The notes: a model not told the origin generated them from the sequence alone. 14,004 nt of DNA from Alphaproteobacteria bacterium (GCA_030428745.1 JAUIEG010000015.1:1-14004), one strand, 5' to 3'. Positions 6,699 through 14,004 are shown, counted from the stretch's first letter. A program made the numbers and translations.

Positions 6699-8094
6699 CA
6701 GCTTCCGCTGCACCATTATCCGCTTCAGCATCATAGAGGTCCTCACGAAGGGATCGCGAAGCGAGAAAATAAAACAGACCTGCTACAAAGAAGATGCAGA
6801 CTGCAACCATTAGCGCGCGTTGAATGCCGATGCTGGTCGCCGCGTTGCATGCAGAGGCAAGCGCCGTGTCGCTGCGGTTAGCGGCGACGCCGCCAGGACA
6901 GTCCGCTCCAAAGTCCCCAGTATAGGCCGCGGCGGCCATAACGTCGCTGACAAATCCGATGAAGGGTGGCCCAAGGCCTGAACCAATCAATGTGTACAGC
7001 ATGGCGAAAATGGCGATGCCGGTGGCGCGCATGCGCGGTTCCAGCAAATTCTGGATCATGCCGGAAGTGGGCGCATAGAAGATCATGAGGAAAGAGCCGG
7101 CGAGGATGAGCAGCGCTGTGGCGGCCACGATGTTTTGAGTATTGAACGCCACGAAATATATAAACGGAGCCGTTGAAAGACCGATAGCGCCGCCCCATGC
7201 CGGCCATCTTGCATCTCGCTTGGCGAGCCAGTCTGTGCCAAAGGAACCAACCATCAACCCGATCGAGATGAAAGTGGCGGAAATGATGCCGTAATAAGCG
7301 CCGGCTTCCCGGACCTCCATTTCATGAACGCGCGCCAGAAAAACTGCGAGGAACTGTGAAATCGACGTATTGCCAAAACCTGCGGTTGCGCCGCCTGCAA
7401 TGATGAACAGCAGCGCGCGTTTTCGGCGTAATGCTCTTAAGAATGCAGCAAAATCAGGTGGCGGCGTGTTTTTCACAGCGCCTCCGTCCATCTGGCCGCG
7501 CGGCGGTTCTCTCAGAAATATCACGACCAATAGAGCGGCGAGCATGCCCGGTATGCCTAAAGCGAAGAAGGCATGCCGCCAGCTGGCGACTTCAGCAATA
7601 TGACCGCCGAGGAGGGCGCCGGTGAGTATTCCCGCCGGCGTGCCGAGCATGATCAGCCCCATGATGGATGCGCGGCGATTTCTTGGGAACTGATCGCCTA
7701 CGAGCGAATTCGCCGCTGGCAGGAAGCCAGCCTCACCAACACCCACGCCGATACGCCCGAGCGCAAGTTGAATAAACCCCTGCGCAAAGCCGCACCAAAC
7801 CGTTGCTGCGGACCAGAAGGCGGTGCAGATCGCAATAATCTTCAATCTGGAGGTGCGTTCCGCCAGGCGCGCAATGGGAACGCCGAGCAGCGCATACAGG
7901 AATGCGAAAGCAAGACCCTGTAACAAGCCGAGCTGAAAATCGGAAAGCCGAAGCTCGACCTTTATCGTCTGCGCGAGCACCGCAAAAACAGCGCGGTCAG
8001 CGAAGTCGAACAAACACACAAGGAACATCAGTACGACGAATCGTATCTGATAAGATGGCGACAGACGCCCGGCAGGAGCAGTTTCTTGTTTCAG
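6691..8094 (-). CDS. MFS transporter (Spinster-like), probable CTG start
   Basis: This is a 12-helix major facilitator of the inner membrane, 467 residues if started at CTG 8094. Marks are DFADR in helix 1 (30-34), the helix 2-3 loop GVPIARLAERTSR (71-83), and GRIGVGVGEAG in helix 4 (113-123). A loop near the C-terminus holds two cysteines (DCPG, SACN). The only ATG upstream of helix 1 residues (8028) would remove the start of helix 1 and lacks a ribosome-binding site. The in-frame sequence before it, ending LSPSYQIRFVVL, matches the usual N-terminus of this family. Between the in-frame stop at 8109-8107 and 8028 there is no ATG, GTG or TTG. CTG at 8094-8092 has GGAGG six bases upstream. A putative MarR operator sits a few bases farther up. 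It probably imports the cluster's substrate. Confidence 0.85.
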   Translation of the reverse strand: MKQETAPAGRLSPSYQIRFVVLMFLVCLFDFADRAVFAVLAQTIKVELRLSDFQLGLLQGLAFAFLYALLGVPIARLAERTSRLKIIAICTAFWSAATVWCGFAQGFIQLALGRIGVGVGEAGFLPAANSLVGDQFPRNRRASIMGLIMLGTPAGILTGALLGGHIAEVASWRHAFFALGIPGMLAALLVVIFLREPPRGQMDGGAVKNTPPPDFAAFLRALRRKRALLFIIAGGATAGFGNTSISQFLAVFLARVHEMEVREAGAYYGIISATFISIGLMVGSFGTDWLAKRDARWPAWGGAIGLSTAPFIYFVAFNTQNIVAATALLILAGSFLMIFYAPTSGMIQNLLEPRMRATGIAIFAMLYTLIGSGLGPPFIGFVSDVMAAAAYTGDFGADCPGGVAANRSDTALASACNAATSIGIQRALMVAVCIFFVAGLFYFLASRSLREDLYDAEADNGAAEAAS

Positions 8095-8113
8095 CGGATT
8101 CCTCCACTATATT
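8086..8113 (+). promoter_or_regulatory. Possible promoter for the ketopantoate-reductase-like gene
   Basis: TTGTTT at 8086-8091 and TATATT at 8108-8113 are separated by 16 bases and point toward the gene at 8235. The -10 box and the expected transcription start fall inside the putative operator at 8110-8127, an arrangement that suits repression. It would leave an untranslated leader of about 115 bases. The call rests on consensus only. Confidence 0.3.
8101..8105 (-). promoter_or_regulatory. Strong ribosome-binding site before a CTG codon
   Basis: On the minus strand GGAGG (8105-8101) stands six bases before CTG at 8094, a near-ideal Shine-Dalgarno and spacing. No ATG, GTG or TTG follows at a suitable distance in the transporter frame. 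The site decides the start of the MFS gene. Confidence 0.6.
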
Positions 8114-8127
8114 GAGAAATCAACAAC
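8110..8127. promoter_or_regulatory. Putative MarR operator 2
   Basis: TATTGA-GAAA-TCAACA followed by AC matches the site at 3541 at 15 of 18 positions. The right arm is identical and the left arm has one change. It lies between the divergent MFS gene (start 8094) and the dehydrogenase gene (start 8235), immediately upstream of the MFS ribosome-binding site. Recurrence in a second divergent intergenic region of the same cluster argues for one regulon. Confidence 0.55.
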
Positions 8128-8234
8128 TAACCGATGGGCGGCTTAATGGGAAGAAATATCTCCCCTTATTTGCCCCCGTAAAGGAAGCCAAATATGTCCG
8201 CTATTCGGGTGAGATTCTGGCAAGGTGAACAGGG

Positions 8235-9143
8235 ATGAAGGTCACTATAGTCGGCGCTGGCGCGATGGGTTGTGTCTTTGGGGCGCGGCTTGCGTCCGCA
8301 GGCGCTACGGTGCGGTTCGTTGATGTCAACGAGGCGCATATTGAAGCAATCAATCAAAATGGACTTGAATGCGCCCTGGACGAAGGACGGTTCACCTTAC
8401 CGCTTACAGCGAGCACGGCCAGCAACGCGCATGGTCAGTCCGATCTCATCATCGTCTTCACAAAATCCGCTCACACCGAAGCGGCGATAGCCAGCGTTAA
8501 ACATCTTATCGGCGATGAGACTTACGTCTTAACCTTGCAAAATGGGCTCGGCGCGGTCGAAAAAATCGCACACTATGCGCCGCGGACGCGCATCCTGCAC
8601 GGCGTCACCACGGTTCCCGCGGAATTGCTGGGGCCGGGAAAGGTGGAATCGAAGGGTAAAGGAAAAACGCAGTTTTACGCCGTGACTGGGGCGCCGGCGG
8701 TGCTGTCTGCGATTGAACAGCTGTTTAATAAGGCCGGTCTTGAAACGGTCGCTGACGAAGATATTGAAGAAGCGATTTGGACGAAAGTGATCTTCAATGC
8801 ATCCATGAATGCGACATGCGCCTTACTCGATACGACTCCCGGACCGCTCGGCGACACACAGGCGGGCCGTGATCTTGCAGGAACCTTGGTGGAGGAGGGG
8901 GCTGCAGTAGCCCACGCTGTGGGGGTGAATGTTGATGCGTCGAGCGTCCATGCGATGACGAATATGTCCATGACGCAACACAGAAACCATCAACCCTCGA
9001 TGCTGCAAGATCTCATGGCCGGGCGTCAGACGGAGATCGATGACATCAATGGCGCGATCATGCGCGCAGGCAAAGAAGCGGGCGTGGAAACGCCGGTGAA
9101 CGAAACCATTTATCGCTTAATCAAAATTCGTGAAGCGCTGTAG
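8235..9143 (+). CDS. Ketopantoate reductase family (ApbA/PanE-type) NAD(P)H-dependent oxidoreductase
   Basis: This 302-residue cytoplasmic dehydrogenase has the two-domain ApbA/PanE architecture. The Rossmann domain has GAGAMG (7-12). The conserved LQNGLG stands at 101-106 and HGVTT at 122-126. The catalytic region is IWTKVIFNAS with Lys184 and Asn188, and the C-terminal domain has PSMLQD (254-259) and TEIDDINGA (266-274), where Ser255 and Glu267 match E. coli PanE substrate residues. The family reduces 2-oxo acids, ketopantoate being the classical one. Many paralogues in catabolic clusters act on other substrates, so panE is not assigned. ATG at 8235 is preceded by AGGTG and CAGGG stretches. 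It shares the operator region with the MFS gene and ends directly against the convergent dioxygenase gene with no gap. Confidence 0.85.
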   Translation: MKVTIVGAGAMGCVFGARLASAGATVRFVDVNEAHIEAINQNGLECALDEGRFTLPLTASTASNAHGQSDLIIVFTKSAHTEAAIASVKHLIGDETYVLTLQNGLGAVEKIAHYAPRTRILHGVTTVPAELLGPGKVESKGKGKTQFYAVTGAPAVLSAIEQLFNKAGLETVADEDIEEAIWTKVIFNASMNATCALLDTTPGPLGDTQAGRDLAGTLVEEGAAVAHAVGVNVDASSVHAMTNMSMTQHRNHQPSMLQDLMAGRQTEIDDINGAIMRAGKEAGVETPVNETIYRLIKIREAL

Positions 9144-10076
9144 TTACTGCGGCGCCTCGCCGGCGATTGTTGTTCTGTACATCTCACGGCGGTAACCGTC
9201 ATAATCATTGAACGCCTGATGAACGCACAGGCGGTTGTCCCATAAGGTGAGCGTTTTCGGGCGCCAGCGCAGCCTGCACGTAAACGATTGCTGGCTTATA
9301 TGGGCGGCCAGAAATTTCAGCAAAGGCGCGGCTTCGTCTTCTTCAAATCCTTCAAACCCAATGGCGTAAGAACCATCCACATACAGAGATTGCTCTCCGG
9401 TAACAGGATGCGTCCTCACAAGCGGGTGGAATACGCCTTCAATGTTGCGGAGAATGTCAGGTGGAAGGTTGGCGGCGCCGCGCAGGGCGACGAGCTTTCC
9501 GACGGGTCCCGAGCCGGGTTTGCCTTTCATTTGCGCATTTGCAAACACGTCACGCATGGACATGTGAACTTTTAAGCTGCTGAGGAGGTTTCTCATGGCG
9601 GGGCTTAAAAATTGATAAGCCAGAGCGGAGTTCGCCCACACGGTATCGCCGCCAACAGGCGGAATATCCACGCCGTAAAGAATGCTGATCGCCGGCGGCT
9701 GCGCCAGAAAAGGCGAGTCCGTATGCCAGCCCGACCCGAAGACCCAACCGGTTTTTTCATCGGCTTCCTTGATAACCGGCTGGACGTTGCGATGCCCGTC
9801 AACGCCATCTGTATAAGCATCTTCGGCGAAGTCGCCGAACCGGGCGCTGAAGGCTTCAAGATCGGCCGCCGTAATATCCTGGTCACGCAAATAAATCATT
9901 TTATGACGAAATAGCGCGTCTTCAATTTCCTTGAATGCAGCATCGGTCAGGCTGGATATGTCGGCGTTTCTGATTTCAGCGCCCATGGCGGCGGTCAAGG
10001 GGATTGCCGTGATGTGCTGATAGTCTCTCGGTAGGTTGCCGAACTGACCGTGGGGTTCCTGGCTAGCGGTCATCAT
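9144..10076 (-). CDS. TauD/TfdA-family Fe(II)/2-oxoglutarate dioxygenase, copy 1
   Basis: This 310-residue non-heme iron dioxygenase has the complete facial triad His118-x-Asp120 in WHTDSPF and His286 in CVHQAFN. The 2-oxoglutarate site is Thr145 in GGDTVW and Arg297, eleven residues after the distal histidine as in TauD. Such enzymes hydroxylate a C-H next to a leaving group (sulfonate, phenoxy, sulfate) and use O2 while releasing CO2 and succinate. The substrate is not predictable; the region around 171-200 differs from TauD. ATG at 10076 has GAGGTG four bases upstream; the next ATG (10073) is possible. It is the last gene of the leftward run, 51 bp after the MFS gene. It shares only the general fold and motifs with the copy at 13064, so the two probably act on different compounds. 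Confidence 0.9.
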   Translation of the reverse strand: MMTASQEPHGQFGNLPRDYQHITAIPLTAAMGAEIRNADISSLTDAAFKEIEDALFRHKMIYLRDQDITAADLEAFSARFGDFAEDAYTDGVDGHRNVQPVIKEADEKTGWVFGSGWHTDSPFLAQPPAISILYGVDIPPVGGDTVWANSALAYQFLSPAMRNLLSSLKVHMSMRDVFANAQMKGKPGSGPVGKLVALRGAANLPPDILRNIEGVFHPLVRTHPVTGEQSLYVDGSYAIGFEGFEEDEAAPLLKFLAAHISQQSFTCRLRWRPKTLTLWDNRLCVHQAFNDYDGYRREMYRTTIAGEAPQ

Positions 10077-10127
10077 GCGTCACCTCATCATATCGCCGGG
10101 ATGCATATATAGAATGCTGAAAGGAGC

Positions 10128-11432
10128 TTATTCTTCGAGAGCCCGATTCATGTCGCGTTCATAACTTAACGCTGCAAACCAGAAGCACAGACCGGCGCAA
10201 ACCGGCGTAACCGCAATAATCAGCAATGAATATCTGATGGAGACCTGGCCGAATTGCGGCTCCAGCATATCATTCAGGACGCCCACCACGAGGGGCCCGA
10301 CAGCCTGGCCCAGAAGGCTCGCGCAAAAAACAAGCACAGCAATGGACAATGCTCGCATGCGGATGCGCGAAACATTCATCGTCGCTGCAAAGATGGGCCC
10401 CTGATGAATGAGAGTCACAAAACTGGTTGCGGCAAAGCCCAGGAGCCAGACCGTTTGCGTTTCGCCCAGTAGAAACAGCGCTTCTGAAGGGCCGGCCAGC
10501 GCGCAAGCGATAGCGGGTATTTTGATGCGCCAGCTTGTGTGACGCGGCCCGAGCCGGTCAATCATCACCCCGCCGAGGAGAACGCCCAGAGCGCCAAGCA
10601 ATCCCCTGATTGGACCAATGGAAGCCGCGACCTCCGCCATGCTCATATCATGCACGCGCGCCAGAAATGTCGGCGTCCACGCGCCAGCGGCGAACACATT
10701 CGCTCCCATGAAAGTCGCGCCCGCGAGGAGGAAAATATAGGTTCTGGTTTTGAGGAGGTATCCCAGGCTGGCGCCGATATTTTCCGGCATCTTGCGAACC
10801 GGCGCATTTTCCGCGGCGCCGCGTTCAGGCTCCTTTACGGTGAAAAAGAACACCAAGGCGCAGAAAACGCCCGGCGCTCCGGCGCACATAAACATGATGC
10901 GCCAGCCATAATGCTCTGCGATCCATCCGGCGATCGGGAATAAAATGACGAACGCGATGGAGCTCGCAAGGCCGAATATCGCCAGCGCCAAAGGGCGTCG
11001 TTCCGCCCGGAATGTGTCGGACAAAATGGAGTTTGATGGCGCAAGGCCGGTGGCCTCACCAGCGCCCATCAAAAAACGTGTCATCGCCAGCTGCCAGATA
11101 TTGCCCACGAAACCGGTGAGCACCGTCATGGCGCTCCAGAAAGCGAAGCCCACGGCGATGATGTTCCGGCGATTCCAGCGATCCGCCGCCCAGGCGATGG
11201 GAACGCCCAGAATGGCGTAAAAGAAAACGAAAGCGAGCCCGGAAACGAGGCCGAGCGCCGCATCGGAAACCTGCATCTCTTCTTTAATGAGAGGCAGCGC
11301 AAGACCGAGAATAGAGCGATCAAGATAGTTGAAAACTGAAATCAGACACAGAAAGCCGAGCGTATAAACTGCATTCGGCGTCCAGTCTTTTTGAGCGCCG
11401 GGATTGGCGGGTGCTTTCGCGGTGTCGCTCAT
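10128..11432 (-). CDS. MFS transporter (Spinster-like), second copy
   Basis: This 434-residue, 12-helix major facilitator of the inner membrane carries NYLDRS in helix 1 (35-40), the loop GVPIAWAADRWNRR (76-89) and RFLMGAGEA in helix 4 (119-127). It belongs to the same branch as the transporter at 6691 but is not a recent duplicate. An N-terminal polar tail of about 18 residues precedes helix 1. Its ATG overlaps the stop of the ThDP-enzyme gene as ATGA, so translational coupling is likely, and no separate Shine-Dalgarno is visible. The location inside the dioxygenase/lyase operon suggests uptake of the substrate or export of a product. Confidence 0.9.
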   Translation of the reverse strand: MSDTAKAPANPGAQKDWTPNAVYTLGFLCLISVFNYLDRSILGLALPLIKEEMQVSDAALGLVSGLAFVFFYAILGVPIAWAADRWNRRNIIAVGFAFWSAMTVLTGFVGNIWQLAMTRFLMGAGEATGLAPSNSILSDTFRAERRPLALAIFGLASSIAFVILFPIAGWIAEHYGWRIMFMCAGAPGVFCALVFFFTVKEPERGAAENAPVRKMPENIGASLGYLLKTRTYIFLLAGATFMGANVFAAGAWTPTFLARVHDMSMAEVAASIGPIRGLLGALGVLLGGVMIDRLGPRHTSWRIKIPAIACALAGPSEALFLLGETQTVWLLGFAATSFVTLIHQGPIFAATMNVSRIRMRALSIAVLVFCASLLGQAVGPLVVGVLNDMLEPQFGQVSIRYSLLIIAVTPVCAGLCFWFAALSYERDMNRALEE

Positions 11433-13057
11433 AGTCTTGAAGCCCGGGTTTCTTTGCAGGTCATGAATTCGAGAAGGGCTGGCTGGCCGGCTTCAATGGC
11501 TTTGAGCGCGCGCGCAATGGCCGGCTTAATTTCGTCCGGCTCGCTTACCCTTTCGCCATAGCCGCCAAGGGCGCGGGCAAAGGCGGCGTAGTCGCCGGAA
11601 ATATCTGTCGAGCGGAATTTTTCCGTCGCGATGGGCATCTGGTTGAGTTCGATAGCCATAGCGCTGTTGTTCAGCAAAATGGAGAGGATTGGCAGCTTTT
11701 CACGCACAGCCGTTTCAAAATCCATGCCCGTAAAGCCGATGGCGGCGTCCCCCCAGACATTAATGCAAAGTTTGTCCGGACAGGCGAGCTTTGCGCCCAT
11801 GGCGAGCCCTAACCCATATCCCAACTGGGTCGACTTGCCCCAGCCAATATAGGTCAACGGTTCGGTTGTTTTCCAATAAGGGGAGAGCTGGTCGCGTGGG
11901 CTGCCCGCATCATGGGTGATGATCGTGTTCGCAACATCAACAGCCTCTTGCAGATCCCATAGGACCCGATAAGGCGACAAAGGCGTCTCGTCTGAGGTGA
12001 GAAGGGGAAGCCAGTCCTCCATCCAGTCTTTTTCAGCGGCTGCAATTTCGCGCGCTGGCGCCGTCATGTCCCGTTTGCCTTCAATCAACGCAGCACAGGC
12101 GTCATGCAGCATGGAAAGCGTGAGTTTTGCGTCGCCAATCAACGCCATTTCACAAGGGACGGACTTGTTTATATCGGCCGGATCCAGTGTGGCGTGAACA
12201 ATGCGCTTTCCTTTGGGCATGCGTACGCCAAAAGCGGTTTCCGAAAAGCTGCACCCAATTCCAAAAATAAGGTCGGCGTCATCGAGAAAGCGGCGTAGCT
12301 GTCCGGGGATTGCCGCGCCGCCAGAGCCGAGCGCGAGCGGGTGTTTTTCGTTGAAGGCGCTTTTGCCTTCAAGGCTTGTGCCGACTGGCGCCGCTAACAA
12401 TTCGGCGAGCGCCTTCAATTCTTGATAGGCATCCGCCCAATGAACACCCTGACCTGCGTAGATCACCGGACGGCTTGCATTCACAATCAGCTTGGCCGCT
12501 GCATTTATTTCAGCCGGGTCGGGCGCAAAACGCGTCACAGGAACGGGCTGGTATTCCTCGGGGGCGAGCGCTTCTTCGTCGAGCACGTCCCAGGGCATTT
12601 CCACAAGAACGGGGCGCAAGCGGCCATTGCGAAGTTGCGTGAAGGCGCGCCGCATAATGTTCGTAACTTCCGCTGCGTCCGTTATCGGTTCCGCATGTTT
12701 TGTTACGTCTCGCATGGAAAGCGATGCGTTATAATTATCCGGGACATAAGCGAGGCGCCGCGCATATCCTTGGGGAAGGACCAGAACCGGGACAGATTCC
12801 GAATAGGCCTGTGCAACGCCCCCATAGGCGTTTTCCGTTCCGGGGCCATGCTGCATGGCGAAAACGCCCATACGCTTGCCGCGCGTCAGCCTCGATAGTG
12901 CATCCGCCATATGAACGCCGGTTCGTTCCTGGCGGACGATGACAGGCCGGACGCCAATCTTCGCGGCTTGCTCAAGAACAGCGTTGCGCGGATAGCCGAA
13001 AATGACATCGACGCCCTCGCGCTTGAGGATATGCGCAATAGCGGCGCTAACTTTCAT
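11429..13057 (-). CDS. Thiamine diphosphate-dependent enzyme (acetolactate synthase/benzoylformate decarboxylase superfamily)
   Basis: This 542-residue protein has the three domains of the superfamily: pyrimidine-binding (about 1-165), central Rossmann-like (about 185-325) and diphosphate-binding (about 365-535). The cofactor-activating glutamate is Glu44 in RQERTG. The Mg/ThDP motif is present as GDAAIGFTG...LLNN (Gly436-Asp437 to Asn463-Asn464), with Ala438 where GDG is usual. MQHGPGTENA (68-77) places His70 where the benzoylformate decarboxylase active-site histidine would lie. These enzymes decarboxylate 2-oxo acids, cleave 2-hydroxyacyl or acyloin bonds, or ligate aldehydes. A true acetolactate synthase role is unlikely in this setting, with no small subunit. 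The gene starts seven bases after the upstream dioxygenase stop and overlaps the next gene (ATGA), so it lies in one operon. Substrate unknown. Confidence 0.88.
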   Translation of the reverse strand: MKVSAAIAHILKREGVDVIFGYPRNAVLEQAAKIGVRPVIVRQERTGVHMADALSRLTRGKRMGVFAMQHGPGTENAYGGVAQAYSESVPVLVLPQGYARRLAYVPDNYNASLSMRDVTKHAEPITDAAEVTNIMRRAFTQLRNGRLRPVLVEMPWDVLDEEALAPEEYQPVPVTRFAPDPAEINAAAKLIVNASRPVIYAGQGVHWADAYQELKALAELLAAPVGTSLEGKSAFNEKHPLALGSGGAAIPGQLRRFLDDADLIFGIGCSFSETAFGVRMPKGKRIVHATLDPADINKSVPCEMALIGDAKLTLSMLHDACAALIEGKRDMTAPAREIAAAEKDWMEDWLPLLTSDETPLSPYRVLWDLQEAVDVANTIITHDAGSPRDQLSPYWKTTEPLTYIGWGKSTQLGYGLGLAMGAKLACPDKLCINVWGDAAIGFTGMDFETAVREKLPILSILLNNSAMAIELNQMPIATEKFRSTDISGDYAAFARALGGYGERVSEPDEIKPAIARALKAIEAGQPALLEFMTCKETRASRL

Positions 13058-13063
13058 GTCAGG

Positions 13064-13954
13064 CTACTTCATCGAGGAGAGATCAGAGGGACCGAGAGGG
13101 CGCTCGCCTTTAAGCGTCGTACGAATAAGGTGGCGACGTTCATATTTGAAATCGTGAACACCGCGGTGCAGGAGGAAGCGATTATCCCATACAATCAGCG
13201 TATCTTTTTTCCACTTCACCCGGCAGTGATAGTGTAGCCGTTGGGCAAGACTTTGCAGGTAGTTTAGCAGAGCGCGGCTTTCGTCTTCGCTCCATCCGAC
13301 AAAGCGCTGAAAATAGGCGGTGTTGGCGAACAGGGCCTTGCGTCCTGTGCGCGGGTGTATGCGCACGGCAGGGTGCGTATTTTCCAGTTCGTCTTCGCTG
13401 AAGTCGTGAGATTCGCGCAGGCGTAATCTCTTTTCGGGCGGCAGTTTTTCGTTGTTGGACCAGATATGCTTGCCGGAATAGACAATCTGAAGCCCGTCAA
13501 CGAGTGCTTTCATGCTGTCCGAAAGATCTTCATAGACGAGATAAGCGTTTGAAAAAGCCGTGTCTCCGCCGAATTTCGGAACGTGGAGGGCGCGCATGGC
13601 GATCCCGAGCGGCGGATGCAGCAGGAACGGACTGTCCGTATGAAAACTCTCAAAAGAAGGCACAACATTTACAGGCTCATGCGCTTCGCGGCGGACTTCC
13701 TGCATGTCGCGGTGGCCGTCATAGATTGGCGCCTGCGGTATTTCGGTAATCTCGCCGAAATGGCTGGAAAAAGCCTTGTGCTGTTCCGGAGTCAGATCCT
13801 GATCGCGAAAAACGATGACAAGAAAATGCTCAAACGCCAGCATGATTTCTTCAAGCACATCGGGTGACAATGGCGCGCGCAGGTCAACGCCGGATATCTC
13901 GGCGCCGCAGGCGCCGCTGATCGGCTCTACGCCAATATGGTTGAAATCGGGCAT
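13064..13954 (-). CDS. TauD/TfdA-family Fe(II)/2-oxoglutarate dioxygenase, copy 2
   Basis: This is a complete-looking dioxygenase of 296 residues from ATG 13954. The triad is His105-x-Asp107 in FHTDSPF and His263 in LLHRGVHD. The 2-oxoglutarate residues are a threonine in GGDTAF and Arg274 in YERRH, again eleven after the distal histidine. ATG 13954 is preferred because AGGG stands six bases upstream and the sequence from there (MPDFNHIGVEPI) lines up with TauD N-termini. A GTG at 13969 would add five residues. The frame also stays open to the right edge, so a start beyond the window cannot be excluded. It is the first visible gene of the leftward run leading into the ThDP enzyme. The segment from about 155 to 190 has a charged insertion (NNEKLPPEKRLRLRE) not seen in copy 1. 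Substrate unknown. Confidence 0.88.
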   Translation of the reverse strand: MPDFNHIGVEPISGACGAEISGVDLRAPLSPDVLEEIMLAFEHFLVIVFRDQDLTPEQHKAFSSHFGEITEIPQAPIYDGHRDMQEVRREAHEPVNVVPSFESFHTDSPFLLHPPLGIAMRALHVPKFGGDTAFSNAYLVYEDLSDSMKALVDGLQIVYSGKHIWSNNEKLPPEKRLRLRESHDFSEDELENTHPAVRIHPRTGRKALFANTAYFQRFVGWSEDESRALLNYLQSLAQRLHYHCRVKWKKDTLIVWDNRFLLHRGVHDFKYERRHLIRTTLKGERPLGPSDLSSMK

Positions 13955-14004
13955 TGGCAGCCCTGCCACGATCGTGCGTTCGTCGCCGGGTGCAATAGAA
14001 TCAT

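Noticed and set aside
8133..8180. Fifteen-codon leader peptide (ATG at 8133) before the dehydrogenase gene
   Set aside because: There is no ribosome-binding site, no regulatory codon run and no attenuator-like hairpins.
11429..13057. Naming the ThDP enzyme as acetolactate synthase (ilvB)
   Set aside because: There is no adjacent small subunit or branched-chain amino acid gene, and context is catabolic. Only superfamily membership is supported.

Overview
The window looks like chromosomal DNA of an alphaproteobacterium. The evidence is the ParC sequence, moderately high GC, and the TauD-, MarR- and Spinster-type MFS-rich gene content. A finer placement (Parvularculaceae- or Hyphomonadaceae-like) is only an impression.

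Left part (1-2929): the start of a leftward membrane-protein gene lies at the edge, divergent from a complete parC (topoisomerase IV subunit A). Next come a 186-bp spacer with two palindromes and a small gene for a 57-residue exported or membrane-anchored protein. This is housekeeping or ordinary territory.

Right part (2999-14004): a compact cluster of ten genes that looks catabolic. A leftward MarR-family regulator gene is divergent from a rightward run of four genes: DUF3237, a CocE/X-Pro dipeptidyl-peptidase-type serine hydrolase, a second DUF3237, and a SnoaL/NTF2-like protein. This run collides with a leftward MFS transporter gene. That gene is divergent from a ketopantoate-reductase-like dehydrogenase gene, which abuts a leftward four-gene run: TauD/TfdA dioxygenase, ThDP-dependent lyase/synthase, a second MFS transporter, and a second TauD/TfdA dioxygenase. 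The first of these may begin beyond the right edge.

Two divergent intergenic regions 4.5 kb apart (3541 and 8110) share a near-identical inverted repeat of the type TGTTGA-N4-TCAACA. This suggests that the MarR protein controls itself, the hydrolase run, the first transporter and the dehydrogenase as one regulon. The simplest reading is uptake (two MFS), hydrolysis of an ester or amide (CocE type), Fe(II)/2-oxoglutarate oxidation (two TauD types), NAD(P)H-dependent reduction and ThDP-dependent C-C cleavage or ligation of an unknown small organic compound. The substrate cannot be read from the sequence.

The first MFS gene has no ATG, GTG or TTG that would give a complete first membrane helix. 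A CTG codon preceded by a perfectly spaced GGAGG is the best start. No rRNA, tRNA, CRISPR array or insertion sequence was seen. No gene-free stretch exceeds 300 bases.
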